From contig CM059197.1 in the NCBI GenBank assembly GCA_030323885.1, positions 29,345,178 through 29,409,177 on the forward strand: DNA of 64,000 nt. Direction: 5' to 3'. Numbering within the stretch: the first letter of the stretch is position 1; each line of letters starts with the position of its first letter. Positions 8,966 through 20,898 of the stretch are shown one piece after another. Source of the DNA: Branchipolynoe longqiensis (Eukaryota > Annelida > Polychaeta > Phyllodocida > Polynoidae). The notes under the pieces are model-generated. The model saw nothing but the letters and a program-made list of their open reading frames with translations. It searched no databases and was not told where the DNA came from. Position numbers and translations under genes: made by a program.

Positions 8966-9384
8966 CAAACAAACCATCCTCTACCCATATAGCCTTGCAT
9001 GCCCTGCACCCAAGCATTGAAATCCTCTCTTACGCGCGCTTTCCCATATCTACCAAGTGATATATATATATACATACATATATATATATATACATATATC
9101 CCACTCTTATCTTCCGGATTCCTGGCTCCGGCTCGCTGTTATTTCCGGTTTGTCTACATCCGGTGGGAATCAATACCATTCCTACATCCTATAGCATCGG
9201 GAAACTATTATTTTCCACAAATACAAACTGGTTATAAATAGATCAGTGAGACAGGCCCAAATGGCAATAATGTAAGTGAATCGATCTGAACAAACAGATC
9301 TGACAATAACCAGAACATCTAATTTTTCCCCTTTTTTTGGGTGGGGGGTAAACAATTCCTTTTATTCATGTGAATACAATCTTT

Positions 9385-9623
9385 CTTTAGCGTCGAAGGT
9401 CAGGGGTTCGATTCCCGGTGCCCTCCCCACCTCTGCCAATTTGGATTGTCACGGCTGTGTACAACTTACAGCATCATCAAAGCCATTTGCTCCCATATCA
9501 TGTCTATATTGTGTGGGAGGTTAAAAATCCCTTGGGTCGGTAAAAGTGTAGGCTTGGGCTTTCTGTCGACAAGGTGTCTAATGATGAAAACAAGTCTATT
9601 CATGACAGGCAGTATAAATCTTC
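9385..9623 (+). mobile_element. SINE-D, 5' head decayed
   Basis: Contains a B box (GGTTCGATTCC) and a body with 'aatcccttgggtcggtaaaa' and 'gtgtaggcttgggctttc', shared with 11945-12240. The A-box half of the tRNA-like head is replaced by unrelated sequence. Confidence 0.8.
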
Positions 9624-9695
9624 AAAGAGAGATGTTTCAGCAGTTAAGAAAAACACAGTGTTAGGCAGCAGCTCATTGCGCAGCAGGCTCTATTA

Positions 9696-10144
9696 AGGGG
9701 CTGTCACATTAGGGTTTTTTGCGGGAGCGTATGGCGGCGTAGGCGCATTACGTCATATACGTCGGCATACGCCGAATACGCTACTCATAAGCTACACATA
9801 CGCTACTCATACGCTACTCATACGCCGCCAGATGCCACCAGATGCCGGCTTATGTGAAGCGTATGAGGCATACGCCGCCATACGCTTTCATAAATCCGTC
9901 CGTCCAAATTTTTTTGTGCATGCTCAAAAAAACTCGACCTATGAGGGCGTATGGCCCATACTGTCAAAAAATGTCACAGCACGCTCCCATACACTCCTCA
10001 TACGCTCCTCGTACGCTCCTCGTAGGTTCCACATACGCTCAAAACCACCCGAAAGGTCACCAAATGTCATCATAGGCCGGCACGCGCAGGACCTATGTAG
10101 GTTTTCAATACGCTCCCGCCATACGCCGTAATGTGACAGGGCCT
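9696..10144. mobile_element. Capped foldback MITE, family 1 (CATACGC type)
   Basis: 449 bp flanked by TA (9694-9695 and 10145-10146). Termini AGGGGCTGTCACATTA and AGGCCCTGTCACATTA (right end, complemented), continuing into 'atggcgggagcgtatggcg'. The interior is built from iterated CATACGCTACT/CATACGCTCCT words in opposite orientation in the two halves. A second copy (53707-54593) carries an insertion. Confidence 0.88.
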
Positions 10145-10268
10145 TACGCGGAAAGGTCTCACAGAGGATCTCTACCAGAAAGCCACCTTAATGGCGCCGA
10201 TGCTAATGTCAATTGTAATGTGCATTCCCCTCTTGCCGAATATCAGAATATTTTACATGTTGTGCCTA

Positions 10269-10672
10269 AAGCTCCTGTCGCACCTCGCCGAATTGAGGAA
10301 ATGGAAAGAAACTGAACAAAGTCTGTTGATATCGGGGGTTGAAGTCCGGTTTGTGTCCATTGCAGATCCATTTCATATCCGTTGATATCCATTGATATCG
10401 AGCCTGATCCAGTACAAATTTTGAACATGCACAAAACTTGGAACAGATGCTGCCGGATTGACGTCTATGGTTCTTGTCCGGTTTGAGTTTGTTTCGTCCA
10501 TTGGCTATCATCTGTTCATGTCTGTTTCATGTCCATTTCATGTCCGTGGCCTTTGACCTGATATTGCAACATTTTGACACATTTTAATACATTTTATACT
10601 TCTCATGCCCGAACACCACCGGACTAGACAATTCTGTCCATTGCTCAATCCGGTGAGGTGTGACAGGGGCTT
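10269..10672. mobile_element. Capped foldback MITE, family 2 (TCCATTGATATC type)
   Basis: 404 bp flanked by TA at 10267-10268 and 10673-10674. Termini AAGCTCCTGTCGCACCTC and AAGCCCCTGTCACACCTC (right end, complemented). The interior iterates TCCATTTCAT, TCCGTTGATATCC and TGTCCG words. No coding frame. Confidence 0.85.
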
Positions 10673-10704
10673 TACACTAGTAACAGAATACTGCGCATGC
10701 TCGG

Positions 10705-10866
10705 CAGTAAAACCTCTCCAACCTAACACCTCCATAGATCGACCACTCCCCTATATAGATCGCTTTATTTGGGTCCCAACAATACCATTGTAGGGATATT
10801 CTAACTCCCTAAACCGACCACCTCCCTAAATGCACCACTTAAATTAGGTCCCAAGGTCGGTCAGGT
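10705..10866 (-). mobile_element. pogo/Tigger-like MITE, right end decayed
   Basis: Starts CAGTAAAACCTCTCCAA and follows the same order as 8183-8355 ('cgaccactcccctatataga', 'ctttatttgggtcc', 'aataccattgtagggatatt'). The right terminal repeat is degraded. Confidence 0.75.
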
Positions 10867-10887
10867 AGACAGATAGAATGATTGCGT

Positions 10888-11000
10888 CAAGGAGCCTTGA
10901 TAGGCTAATGGTTAGAGCGCTAGCTCCAGAATGGCAAGAAGTGTGGGTTCAAATTCCAAACTAGGAACAATGTTCCCTTTGTTTGCATCATTGCCCGGGA
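10888..11000 (+). mobile_element. SINE-C-like head
   Basis: 'gcctt..aggctaatggttagagcgc' and 'gtgtgggttcaaattcc' align with the A- and B-box segments of SINE-C. The 5' extension is missing. Confidence 0.55.
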
Positions 11001-11065
11001 CAATATCAACGTAAATCATGATTTACCATATATACTTATTACCTTAACGACAAAAGAACAGGGGG

Positions 11066-11395
11066 AAGCGGGATTTAGCTCAGGTGGTAGAGTGTCCCCC
11101 TGTGAAGGTGTCGGTCATCTAATCGATCCTGCTCAGTGGACACATTTGCTGTTTGGACTATTTTCTGGTCCACAGCTGGTTCATCAAAGGCTGTGCTATG
11201 TGCTGTCCTGTCTGTAGGAAAGTGCATATAAAATACTCCTTGCTGTTTATCCGAAAGAGAAGCCTATGTGGGAGCAGCGAGTTTCATCCAAAGAAATATG
11301 TCAGAATAACCATATGTTTGATGTCCAATAGCCGATGATAAAAATCAATATTGCTCTAGAGGCGTCGTTAAATCAAACAAGCTTTACTTTTCATG
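11066..11395 (+). mobile_element. SINE-B (V-SINE / RUDI-like), full length
   Basis: tRNA-like head ('ggatttagctcaggtggtag') and body 'ctatgtgctgtcctgtctgt', 'gtgcatataaaa', 'gtttgatgtccaatagccga'. The 3' end is 'gcgtcgttaaatcaaacaag'. This body and tail are widespread in molluscan genomes, as far as I recall, and are the main taxonomic clue. A second truncated tail follows at 11437-11519. Confidence 0.85.
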
Positions 11396-11436
11396 CCAAT
11401 GCACCCAACACCACCAGGGCAGAAAGATGCACTGAA

Positions 11437-11519
11437 TGGCTATATACTTGACGTAGAATAGCCATTGATCAAAAGCAATGTGTTCCAGAGGTGTTGTTAA
11501 ATAAAACAAGCTTTACTTA
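11437..11519 (+). mobile_element. SINE-B 3' fragment
   Basis: A second, diverged copy of the SINE-B 3' end ('aatagccattgatcaaaagc ... gttgttaaataaaacaagct') directly behind the full copy; probably an independent truncated insertion. Confidence 0.7.
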
Positions 11520-11944
11520 ACAGAACAACAGGAAACTGAAAAATATAGAAGGTATAATTCACACCACGATCCTCCGAGAGTGAATTATGGCATTATTAAA
11601 CAAACTGTGCCTACCTTACTGGCTCAAGAAGAATATTGTACTTACCTAGAAAGAGAAAGAGAGAGAAATACGTTAGCAAAGCAATGAGGGTTAACATGTG
11701 ATTAGTAATATCCCCCCAACCAAGGATGTTCACAAGGAAGGTCGGGGGATCATTTGAAGAAATGCAAATAGATCTTGAAAGTGGGAATATCTGTTTAATA
11801 TCTAAAAGATGTTTCATGTTAAGTATGTACATGCTTCGGTCAATATCTTCTAAACAAACAGAGCTTAACATTTAAATACATATATATAGATATATATATA
11901 TAGATATATATCAGGGACAATCGATATCGTTCAGTAGTGTTCTC

Positions 11945-12240
11945 TGTGGCGGAGTGGTTAGAGTGTCTGACTTTTTTCTAGGTCAGACTCCTAATCTGAA
12001 GGTTGGTGGTTCGATTCCCCATGCCCCCCACATCTGCCAATTTGGATTTCCACCGCTGTGGATAACTTACAGCATCATCAAAGGGCAGTTGCTCTCATAC
12101 CATGTCTATGTGGTGTGGGAGGTTAAAAATCCCTTGGGTCGGTAAAAGTGTAGGCTTGGGCTTTCAATCGCCAAACTGTCTAATGGTGAAAACAAGTCTA
12201 TTCAGGCTTATCCATGATAGGCAGTATAAATCTTCAGGAT
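11945..12240 (+). mobile_element. SINE-D, full length
   Basis: The head resembles a class II tRNA (Leu/Ser type): A box 'gtggcggagtggttagag', a long variable arm and B box GGTTCGATTCC. The body matches 9385-9623 at 'acagcatcatcaaag', 'aatcccttgggtcggtaaaa' and 'gcagtataaatcttc'. Confidence 0.85.
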
Positions 12241-12561
12241 GAGAACCATGAGTAATACCGGTATGTTTCCAGATTATTCAGAAACATTAGAATTATATAG
12301 TTTGCTTTGTGACTATTTTGATTCTTCTGCTGATTAAGTTAAATTCTCAGCATGTAGGCATCGATCTTCCAACAGTTGATCAAGTCATGAGCATCTACAC
12401 CATACTTGGAATAGATCGATTGAGGTGCTGCACCCTTAACTCTAAGGCAGTCACTGTCACTGATTTCGCTGCCAGTAGAGAATTACATTGAAACTAAATA
12501 AATTCGAATCAATTCCAAACAGCCAGTAATTAAAGCCGTGAAATCTGACCGCTACAAACAC

Positions 12562-12887
12562 TTGTGTGTCAGAGAATTGATAGAGCACAGGCTTCCTGTG
12601 CAGAATGTCAGGAGTTCGATTCCCAGTTGAGACAAACTAATGACTTACAAAATTGATACTTGTCGCTTCACAGCCAGGCGTCCGCCATTATTAGTATAGC
12701 GAAGGAATGGTTGGATCGGTGTCAAGATAATGTGATGGAGTGGGATATCAGGTCATGGTGCAGGTGGCCTGGTCTCCCAGTAGGGCATCACTATAAAATC
12801 GCCATGAGTGCACACTGTCACAAGTCGGTACCCATCCTCACATGACCTTAGATGTTGCCAGGACGCAAAACATCAACAACCAACCCA
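12562..12887 (+). mobile_element. SINE-A
   Basis: Head with 'gaattgatagagcacaggc' and B box 'gagttcgattccc', family body, and 3' end 'gttgccaggacgcaaaacat'. Confidence 0.85.
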
Positions 12888-13514
12888 CCACGTTGGCAAC
12901 GTCGGTCTCAGGACGGTTTATCCGCCTCAAATTGGAGCGCCTTATTTTGTAGGCATGACACTGTGCGCCCCATTGGTCATATGGCGGCTATTCTAACTAG
13001 CGGACGCCCCCCTCCCCCCAACACACACACACAGATAAACCGCCATCTAATACCTCTATGCCATATGAAAGGGCATCCACTCGCCTATCACCACAGGCTT
13101 CATTATCTTTCTCCCTAACTACACAAATGGGATCACACCTCGCAATACTCCAACTCAGTTAAAATATGAAATGGGGACCCAAATAGATTAAAGGCGAATA
13201 TTATCAAACACAAAACAAGGTTGGGTATGATATACATATATATATAAATATATATACACATATATATATATATATAATATCGCTCTGCTAAGTATAACTT
13301 TCAATGCTTTGCTAACATTTCTAATATTTGGCGCATTCTAAGTGGATTGTTAATGAAATGCAACAGAGAGGGCCGCCCGGGCTAGGGCCAGCCTGTGGAC
13401 ATTGAACATTGCCTCCTCTGCTCATGCGCCCTGACCCACGGGTCAGCGGTAGCTGACCTCTTGACCCCGTCCTCGGCCAGTGTACGTTAGGAGGCGGTCT
13501 GGAGATGGCCTGGA
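12888..13514. other. Intergenic, no gene seen
   Basis: C-rich and CA-rich stretch near 13000-13045, an (AT)n tract at 13228-13280, and otherwise apparently unique sequence without a supported frame. Confidence 0.5.
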
Positions 13515-13866
13515 TCAGGGGTGCGGTGAGGGGTCCGGTGTAGTGGGTTGGAGGTGGTGTGGTATGGTTTAGGGGTTTTGTGGTCTTTTCTGGGGGTGGT
13601 GCGGGGTTGGTTGGTGTGGTGTGGGTTGGAGTGGGGTGGGGTGGTGTGGTGGTGTGGTGGTGTGGGGTGGTGTGGGTTGATGAGTGGGGTGGTGTGGGGT
13701 GTGGTGTGGTGTGGTGTGGGGTGGTGTGGGGTGGGGTGGTATGGGGTGGTGTGGTGTGGGGTGGTGTGGTGTGTGGTGGTGTGGGGTGGTGTGGTGCGGT
13801 GTGGGGTGGTGTGGGTTGGAGTGGGGTGGTGTGGGGTGATGTGGGGTAGTGTGGGGGTGGGGTGGG
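13515..13866. repeat. GGTGTGG(TGTGG)n minisatellite
   Basis: Strand-asymmetric G/T-rich array of 5-15 bp words (GGTGTGGTGTGGGGTGGT). It gives long spurious frames on both strands (His/Thr/Pro on minus, Gly/Val/Trp on plus). The G clusters could form G-quadruplexes. Confidence 0.92.
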
Positions 13867-13894
13867 GACAGCGGGATGCTGCTAAAGGGTGGAT

Positions 13895-14112
13895 GACAGG
13901 GATGGGGGATGAAAGAGTTGAGGATGAGGAAGCATAGAGGGTTGGTGATGGGTAAGGGTGATGGGTAATGGTTGATGGGGAATATAGGTGACCGGAAGTG
14001 GATGATGGGTGATGGGAATTGGGTGATGGGTGGTGGGAAATGGATGATGAGTAATTAGTGGTGGCATTGGGTGATGAGTGATGGTTGGTGAGTGATGGGT
14101 GATAACTGATCA
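13895..14112. repeat. GATGGGTGATGG minisatellite
   Basis: Degenerate GATGGGTGAT / GGTGATGAGT words adjoining the GGTGTGG array; probably one low-complexity locus with two word types. Confidence 0.85.
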
Positions 14113-14148
14113 GCTGATGGGGGACGGGGAATGCGGGAAATGGTATTT

Positions 14149-14305
14149 GGTTGGTTTTTGGAGTTTTACGTCCTGACAACATATAAGGTCATATCAGAAC
14201 GTGAAGTGTGGCGTGGATTATTCATCTCGATTATGGTCCTACTGCACCCCCTCCCTCCATATGCCATTATATGTTGCCAGGACGTAAAACACCAACAACC
14301 ACCTA
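14149..14305. mobile_element. Two SINE-A 3' ends, head to head
   Basis: A minus-strand 3' end ('ggagttttacgtcctgacaa', 14149-14204) faces a plus-strand 3' end ('tatgttgccaggacgtaaaa', 14270-14305) with ~65 bp of other sequence between. Confidence 0.7.
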
Positions 14306-15026
14306 ACCCTCTCCAACTGATCTAACGCCCACACCTATGTTCACACGCCAGCTCCACCCCACTCAACCCCCCACCATCCTCCCCCCACCCGCACACACTC
14401 CTCACTTGGTATCCCCATCCCCCCCCCCCCACTCGCCACTTGGTTTATACCCCCCCCCCACACACACACACACACACTCCACACTTGGCATTTGCACGTG
14501 TCCTGTATTTACCTCCACCAGAGCGTCCACAACCTCTTCGGCCACGCCCCTCGCGTCTGCTGCGCATGCGCCGTGGAGCTCTCCACCCGACACCGGGCAG
14601 CCGGACACTGCCTGCCCCTCAGCACCTGACGCTCATTCCACCAAGCGTGGCCCCCGCACCCTCCCTTACCCCCCCATCCCGCCCAATCCAGAATTACCCT
14701 ACAAACTGCCTAATGGCACACGCCTCTGCCTACTAATACAGCGTGTTTAATGAGACCACGCCGCCACGCCAACCCTACCTTTTACCGCCCTCCCGGATGC
14801 CCCGCCCACAACTCCCCGCCCCCAGCCCGCCCGCCGGTGCTCCTTCGCACCCCCCCCCCCCCCCCCCGACTCCCCCACAGCACACGACCCAAGCTGACCG
14901 GATCCCCCTCCCTCCTCTCCCTCCTCTCCCCCCTCCCCGCCCCGCCTGGGACCTCCCTGCCTGCAGCACACATTTACCCGCGCCCGGCCACAACCTACCT
15001 GACCCCGCCTCCCATGACCCACACCG

Positions 15027-15445
15027 GGTGAGGTGGCCGAATCGGTAGCGCTAGGGCTTCGCGTGCGAAAGATCGGGAGTTCGGTTCCTGGTGGAGTCAA
15101 ACAAATGACTTTTATAATTGATACCCGCCCGACGCGATGGCCTAATTGGTAAAGCGTAGCTTCCCGTGCTTTCGAAACCTACCCGAGTCATACCAATGAC
15201 TTACCAAATTTATACTTGTTGCTACATAGCCTGGCGCTGCGCATTAATAGGATATGACAAGGACTGGTTAGCTCAGTGTCAGGACAGTGGGATATCGGAT
15301 CATGGTACCAGCCGCATGATTTCCCAGTGGGGCAGCACTAGAAATAGTATAATATCGCCATGAGTGCGCACTCCCACAAGTCGGTACCCGTAGTCATATG
15401 ACCCTACAGGTTGCCAGGACGTAAAACTCCAACAAGCAAGCAAGC
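15027..15445 (+). mobile_element. SINE-A with tandem tRNA-like heads
   Basis: Two heads in a row: 'gaggtggccgaatcggtagc' with B-box-like 'gagttcggttcctgg', then 'gacgcgatggcctaattggt'. A single SINE-A body and 3' end ('gttgccaggacgtaaaactc') follow. The same arrangement is in the other block copy at 20440-20860. Confidence 0.85.
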
Positions 15446-15756
15446 AGCCAACCCTCACCCACTTCATCTGCCCATACCCTGCCCGGGCCACCACCCAACC
15501 TCCCTCCGGGTATTCGCCCCCGCCTCTCTCCCCCTACTGCCCGGCCCACCACCGTTCCACAAGCAGGGTATAAATCCCCATGCCCGCCGCTAACCCCGTG
15601 GGGGCCGCGGCCGCAGCCGGCGCGCATTCAGTTCCCTCAGGTGCCCCCTCGCAATCCCAACCCCCACCGGTGCCCCTACCGCCTTCCGTCACGCATTGAT
15701 AGGTGAGGTACTGGGAAGCGCGCTCCTGAAATCCTGTACCCTGAACGGCTCCCAGT

Positions 15757-16815
15757 CTCCACACTCAATGTACACTATGTACACTCTGCACACTCTCGGA
15801 ACTCTCCACACTCTCCACCCTCTGCAAACTCACCGCACTCTCCACACTCTCCGCACTCTCTGCACTTACCGCACTCTGCATAATCACCACACTCACCACA
15901 CACCCCACTCTCAGAACACTCTCCACACTCTCCAAACTCACCGCACTCTCCACACTCTCCACACTCTCTGCACTCTCTGCACTTACCGCACTCTGCACAC
16001 TCACCACACACCCGACTCTCAGAACACTCTCCAAATTCACCGCACTCTCTGCACTCACTGCACTCTCCACACTCTACACAGTCAGCACACCCTCTCTATA
16101 CTCGCCACACTCACCACACTCACTCTCTACACTCACCACACTCACTCTCTACACTCACCACACTCAACACACTGTCCACACTCGCCACACTCTCCACACT
16201 CACCACACACACCACACTCACCACATTCACCACACTCAACACACTGTCCACACTCACCACACTCTCCACACTCACCACACACACCACACTCACCACATTC
16301 ACCACACTCAACAGACTCTCCACACTCACCACACACTCCAAACTCACCACACACACCACACTCACCACATTCACCACACTCAACACACTCTCCACACTCT
16401 CCACACTCTCCACAATCATCACACTCTATACACTCATCACAATGTCCACACTCTCCATTCACTGCACTATCCACACTGACCACACTCACATCACTCACCA
16501 CACTGACCACACTCTCTACACTCACCACACTCACCACACTCGCCACACTCGCCACACTCGCCCCACTCGCCACACTCGCCACACTCACCACGCTCACCAC
16601 ACTCACCACACTCACCACACTCTCCACACTCTCCACACTCTCCACACTCTCCACACTCTCCACACTCTCCACACTCACCACACTCACCACACTTGCCAAC
16701 CTAACCATACTCTCCACACTCCACCCTCTCCAAACTCACCACACTCACCACACTCACCGCAGTATCCACACTCACCACACTCACCACACTCACCACACTC
16801 ACCACACACCACACT
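15757..16815. repeat. ACACTC minisatellite, copy 1
   Basis: Arrays of CTCCACACT / CTCACCACA / CTCGCCACA, basic unit 9 bp, strongly strand-biased (almost no G). Because the unit is a multiple of three, every frame stays open for hundreds of codons (His-Thr, Ser-Pro-His, Val-Glu-Ser). These are not genes. Confidence 0.93.
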
Positions 16816-16975
16816 GAGCTAACCAGTCTTTGCCCTATCCTAGTAATGCCGAGTGCTAGGCTAGGTAGCGACAAGTATCAATTTTGTACGTGATTGGTTT
16901 GACTCGGGTAGGTTTCGAACTCTGGCCCTTCCGCACGGGAAGCTGCGTTTTACCAATTAAGCCATCGCGTCCGCT
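16814..16975 (-). mobile_element. SINE-A 5' half
   Basis: From 'actgagctaaccagtctttg' to the tRNA-like head ('ttaccaattaagccatcgcg' complemented). The 3' half is missing and the copy abuts the minisatellite; the homologous copy at 23052-23316 is longer. Confidence 0.8.
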
Positions 16976-17492
16976 GGTTGTGTATAACATGATCATGTGA
17001 AGTAATTAGTATTGGGTAGCTAATTATATTGAATTAAACATGGTACAATCAGGTAATACCACCATTAATGTGCATATTTGACCCAACTATTAATCCATGG
17101 GAATATACAGCTCATAGAAATCTAATCAATACATATTTAGCTCGGCAGGAAAACTGAAGGTCATTCACCAGCTAGTAGCGGCCTGTCTGTATATTACAGA
17201 CAGCACCAGTGCAAGCCCAATCCAGCTGGTCTGTTCCCTGTAGAGATCAATGTGAAATTAACAACCTCACCTTCCTTCACTGCTCATGTGTGGCCTATTT
17301 ATTCGCCAAGTCTGAAGTGTTCGCCTAAAGGCCAGCCGGGTCCCCAGACATCTAATTCACCTTTAAAAGTCCCCTCAATTGTGGGTTGGAGCGGAAAGGG
17401 CATCATTTACACTTAGGTCTAGGTGGAAAACTATCTACAAGGAGCCTGGGCTTAGCTATGTTCACTATGAGCTGGTTTAAAGGGCTGGTAAC
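16976..17492. other. Apparently unique sequence in block copy 1
   Basis: No repeat family, gene or RNA recognised. Equivalent to 23317-23831 with single-base differences. Confidence 0.5.
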
Positions 17493-17822
17493 ACGAGGTG
17501 GGAGCTGGACGTATCCACCTGTGAAGATATAGGTCATCCTATCAATCCTGGTCAGTGGACCCATTTGCAGTTTGGGCTATTTTCCATTCCAACCAGTGGT
17601 ACACAACTTGTTCATCAAAAGGCTGGTGTACCTGCTGTCCTGTCTGTGGGAAAGTCCATATAAAAGACCTCTTGCTGCTTATTGGAAAAAGTACCCTACG
17701 TGGCGGCAATGCGTTTCCTCCAAAGAAATATGTCAGAATGACCATATGTTTGATGTCCAATAGCCGATTATAAAAATCAATGTGCTCTAGATGCGTCGTT
17801 AACTAAAACAAGCTTTACTTTT
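17493..17822 (+). mobile_element. SINE-B (V-SINE/RUDI-like)
   Basis: Body 'gctgtcctgtctgtgggaaa', 'tttgatgtccaatagccgat' and 3' end 'gcgtcgttaactaaaacaag'. It differs from its block-copy partner (23832-24160) by a 3-bp indel near 17583. Confidence 0.85.
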
Positions 17823-18382
17823 TATTCCGATACACCCACCACCACCCGCGACTGCCCTGCTGCACAAGGGGTGGTTCACAATTATCAACATTTTCACATG
17901 CGTACAAAACATACACTTTTTCATGACCCCCACACCTCTCCCCCCACATCCCCCCCTCCCCACAAAGTGTACAATGAGATTATTGACATTCTGGCAGTAC
18001 TGTAATTGTTAGCGCACTAACCGCAAAATGGCAAGAAGTGCTGGGGCCTAATCCTGCATAAATTTGACTGACATTTTTTTGACCGACAGTTTTAGAAAGC
18101 GTACAGTGGGTCTTAAACCCCTCCCCTCCAATGTAGGGTTTATACGCTTATGAAAATGTTGTTAATTATGAAGAACCCATAACTACCCCTAGTGGTGGCA
18201 ATGGTGCTGATGATGATGATGATGCTTCCAGTAGACAGAGCTGGGGCCCGGCCGGGTTTCCAATCACATTTCAGAGCATGCCATCACCACATTCCCAAGT
18301 CTCCCAGTAATCCGAATCCATATACTTCCCCCCAGTGAACGGAAGCGCTTACCTTCCTTACACTAATTCAATGGCCAGACAG

Positions 18383-18725
18383 GATGACCGGATGAGTTGA
18401 GCGTTCGTCTCAAGTGTTGGTAGATCGTGGGATTCGAACCCACGTGTTCGAACCCTGGTCTAGTCAAACCAATAACATACACATTTTTACTTCTCGCTTT
18501 CTAGCCAGGTGCTCAGCATTATTAGGATAGGGAAGGACCGGTTAGCTCGGCATCAGGATAATGTGACTGAGTGGGATATCAGGTCATGGTGCTGGTCGCC
18601 TGATTTCCCAGTGCGGCAGCACTGTTAAGTTTCCATGAGTGTGCACTGTCAGAACTCAGTATCTGTCTTGATATGACCTTCAATGTTGCCAGGACATAAA
18701 ACTGGCAACAACCAACCAACCAACT
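18383..18725 (+). mobile_element. SINE-A
   Basis: Head with B box 'gtgttcgaaccctgg', body 'catcaggataatgtgactga' and 3' end 'gttgccaggacataaaactg'. A stretch of ~450 bp (18726-19179) without recognised repeats or genes follows, including a GC-rich segment with ACACGTGA-type E-box (gcacgtgacc) near 18975. Confidence 0.85.
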
Positions 18726-19179
18726 ACATTCACTCCACGCCAGTCTCTGAGGACCCCCACTACTAAAGCAGAATCCAGCCTGCGGACAAAGCCCATTCTG
18801 TTCACCCAAACACTACGCAGAAGCACCGCCGTGACCTTGACCTAGATTCAGCAGTGACCCTTCAGGAGGTCACGTCCAGGGGTCCCATTGGTGGAACTGC
18901 GATTTTCTTCCGGGCTGCAGTTTTTCGCCCTTCCCACCGTCCCCACCCCCACCCCATCCCCCCAGGTAGTAAGGCACGTGACCAGGGTTCACAATCGCCA
19001 TTGGCTGAACTCATAGAGATTGACTTTAACGCGGTGTGACTGGCGGAGGCCATGTGTAAATAAATGTATAATACTAGCGCCCTCCCCCCACCCCCACTGA
19101 CTATAGTTTCACCGGTATAAAACTGCCAGCATTGGGGGGCAATTTTATACTGGTATAATTCAGCCTAACCGAAAAGATT

Positions 19180-19378
19180 ATTTGTTTGTTGTTTTACATT
19201 CTGGCAACATCTAAGGTCATATCAGGATAGGTACCAGCTTGCGACAGTGCACACTCATGACAATTTCATAGTGCTGCCCCATTGGGAGACCAGGCCACCA
19301 GCACCATGATCCGAGGTCTCACCTAGTCATATTATCCTGATGTTGAGCTAGCCAGTCCTTGCCATATCCTAGTAATTT
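19180..19378 (-). mobile_element. SINE-A, 5'-truncated
   Basis: Starts 'ttgtttgttgttttacattc' and ends within the body at 'gccatatcctagtaat'; the tRNA-like head is missing. The same truncation is present at 25519-25717. Confidence 0.8.
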
Positions 19379-19396
19379 ATGAGACGGAGACAGACG

Positions 19397-19896
19397 NNNN
19401 NNNNNNNNNNNNNNNNNNNNNNNNNNNNNNNNNNNNNNNNNNNNNNNNNNNNNNNNNNNNNNNNNNNNNNNNNNNNNNNNNNNNNNNNNNNNNNNNNNNN
19501 NNNNNNNNNNNNNNNNNNNNNNNNNNNNNNNNNNNNNNNNNNNNNNNNNNNNNNNNNNNNNNNNNNNNNNNNNNNNNNNNNNNNNNNNNNNNNNNNNNNN
19601 NNNNNNNNNNNNNNNNNNNNNNNNNNNNNNNNNNNNNNNNNNNNNNNNNNNNNNNNNNNNNNNNNNNNNNNNNNNNNNNNNNNNNNNNNNNNNNNNNNNN
19701 NNNNNNNNNNNNNNNNNNNNNNNNNNNNNNNNNNNNNNNNNNNNNNNNNNNNNNNNNNNNNNNNNNNNNNNNNNNNNNNNNNNNNNNNNNNNNNNNNNNN
19801 NNNNNNNNNNNNNNNNNNNNNNNNNNNNNNNNNNNNNNNNNNNNNNNNNNNNNNNNNNNNNNNNNNNNNNNNNNNNNNNNNNNNNNNNNNNNNNNN
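19397..19896. other. Assembly gap (500 N)
   Basis: Exactly 500 undetermined bases, a placeholder size rather than a measured one. Both sides are homologous to sequence on the far side, so the true gap may be negative (overlapping contigs). Confidence 0.98.
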
Positions 19897-20439
19897 ATTT
19901 GCACGTGTCCTGTATTTACCTCCACCAGAGCGTCCACAACCACTTCGGCCACGCCCCTCCCGTCTGCTGCGCATGCGCCGTGGATCTCTCCACCCGACAC
20001 CGGGCAGTCGGACACTGCCTGCCCCTCAGCACCTGACGCTCATTCCACAAAGCGTGGCCCCCGCACCCCTCCCCCCCCCGCCCCCACTCCACATTACCTA
20101 CAAACTGCCTAATGGCACACGCCTCTGCCTACTAATACAGCGTGTTTAATGAGACCACGCCGCCACGCCAACCCTACCTTTTACCGGCCTCCCGGATGCC
20201 CCGCGCACAACTCCCCGCCCCCAGCGCGCCCGGCGCGGTGCTCCTTCGCACCCCCCCCCCCTCCCCCCCCCCCCCCACCCCCCCCCCCGACTCCCCCACA
20301 GCACACCGACCCAAGCTGACCGGACCCCCCTCCCTCCTCTCCCCCCCTCTCCGCCCCGCCTGGGACCTCCCTGCCAGCACTAGACATTTCCCCGCCCCCG
20401 ACCACAACCTACCTGACCCCGCCTCCCATGACCCTCACC

Positions 20440-20860
20440 GGGTTAGGTGGCCGAATCGGTAGAGCTAGGGCTTCGCGTGCGAAAGATCGGGAGTTCGGTT
20501 CCTGGTCAAGTCAAACCAATGACCTTTATAATTGATATCTAGCCGACGCGATGGCCTAATTGGTAAAGCGTAGCTTCCCGTGCATTTGAAACCCACCCGA
20601 GGCACACCAATGACTTACAAAATTTATACTTGTTGCTACAGAGCCTGGCGCTGCGCATTACTAGGATATGACAAGGACTGGTTAGCTCAGTGTCAGGACA
20701 GGGGGATATCGGATCATGGTATCGGCCGCCTGATTTCCCAGTGGGGCAGCACTAGAAATAGTATAATATCGCCATGAGTGCGCACTCCCACAAGTCGGTA
20801 CCCGTACTGATATGACCCTACAGGTTGCCAGGACGTAAAACTCCAACAAGCAAGCAAGCA
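20440..20860 (+). mobile_element. SINE-A with tandem tRNA-like heads (block copy 2)
   Basis: Same double-head structure as 15027-15445 with a few substitutions; 3' end 'gttgccaggacgtaaaactc'. Confidence 0.85.
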
Positions 20861-20898
20861 GCCAACCCTCACCCACTTCATCCGCCCATACCCTGCCT

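Larger units (their letters stand above)
14490..19396. repeat. Large duplicated block, copy 1 (ends at the gap)
   Basis: Collinear with 19897-25735 at very high identity: scattered single-base changes, a 502-bp MITE absent here, and a shorter ACACTC array. It ends exactly at the 500-N gap with 'gagacggagacagacg', which in copy 2 continues into further sequence. Contents: SINE-A with a double head, ACACTC minisatellite, SINE-B, SINE-A and apparently unique DNA. No gene. Confidence 0.93.

Noticed and set aside
13487..14182. 231-codon Pro/His/Thr frame on the minus strand
   Set aside because: Translation of GGTGTGG and GATGGG minisatellites.
15696..16817. 373-codon His/Thr/Ser-rich frame, and the 417-codon equivalent at 21614-22867
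   Set aside because: Pure translation of a 9-bp minisatellite; equally long frames exist in other phases and on the other strand.
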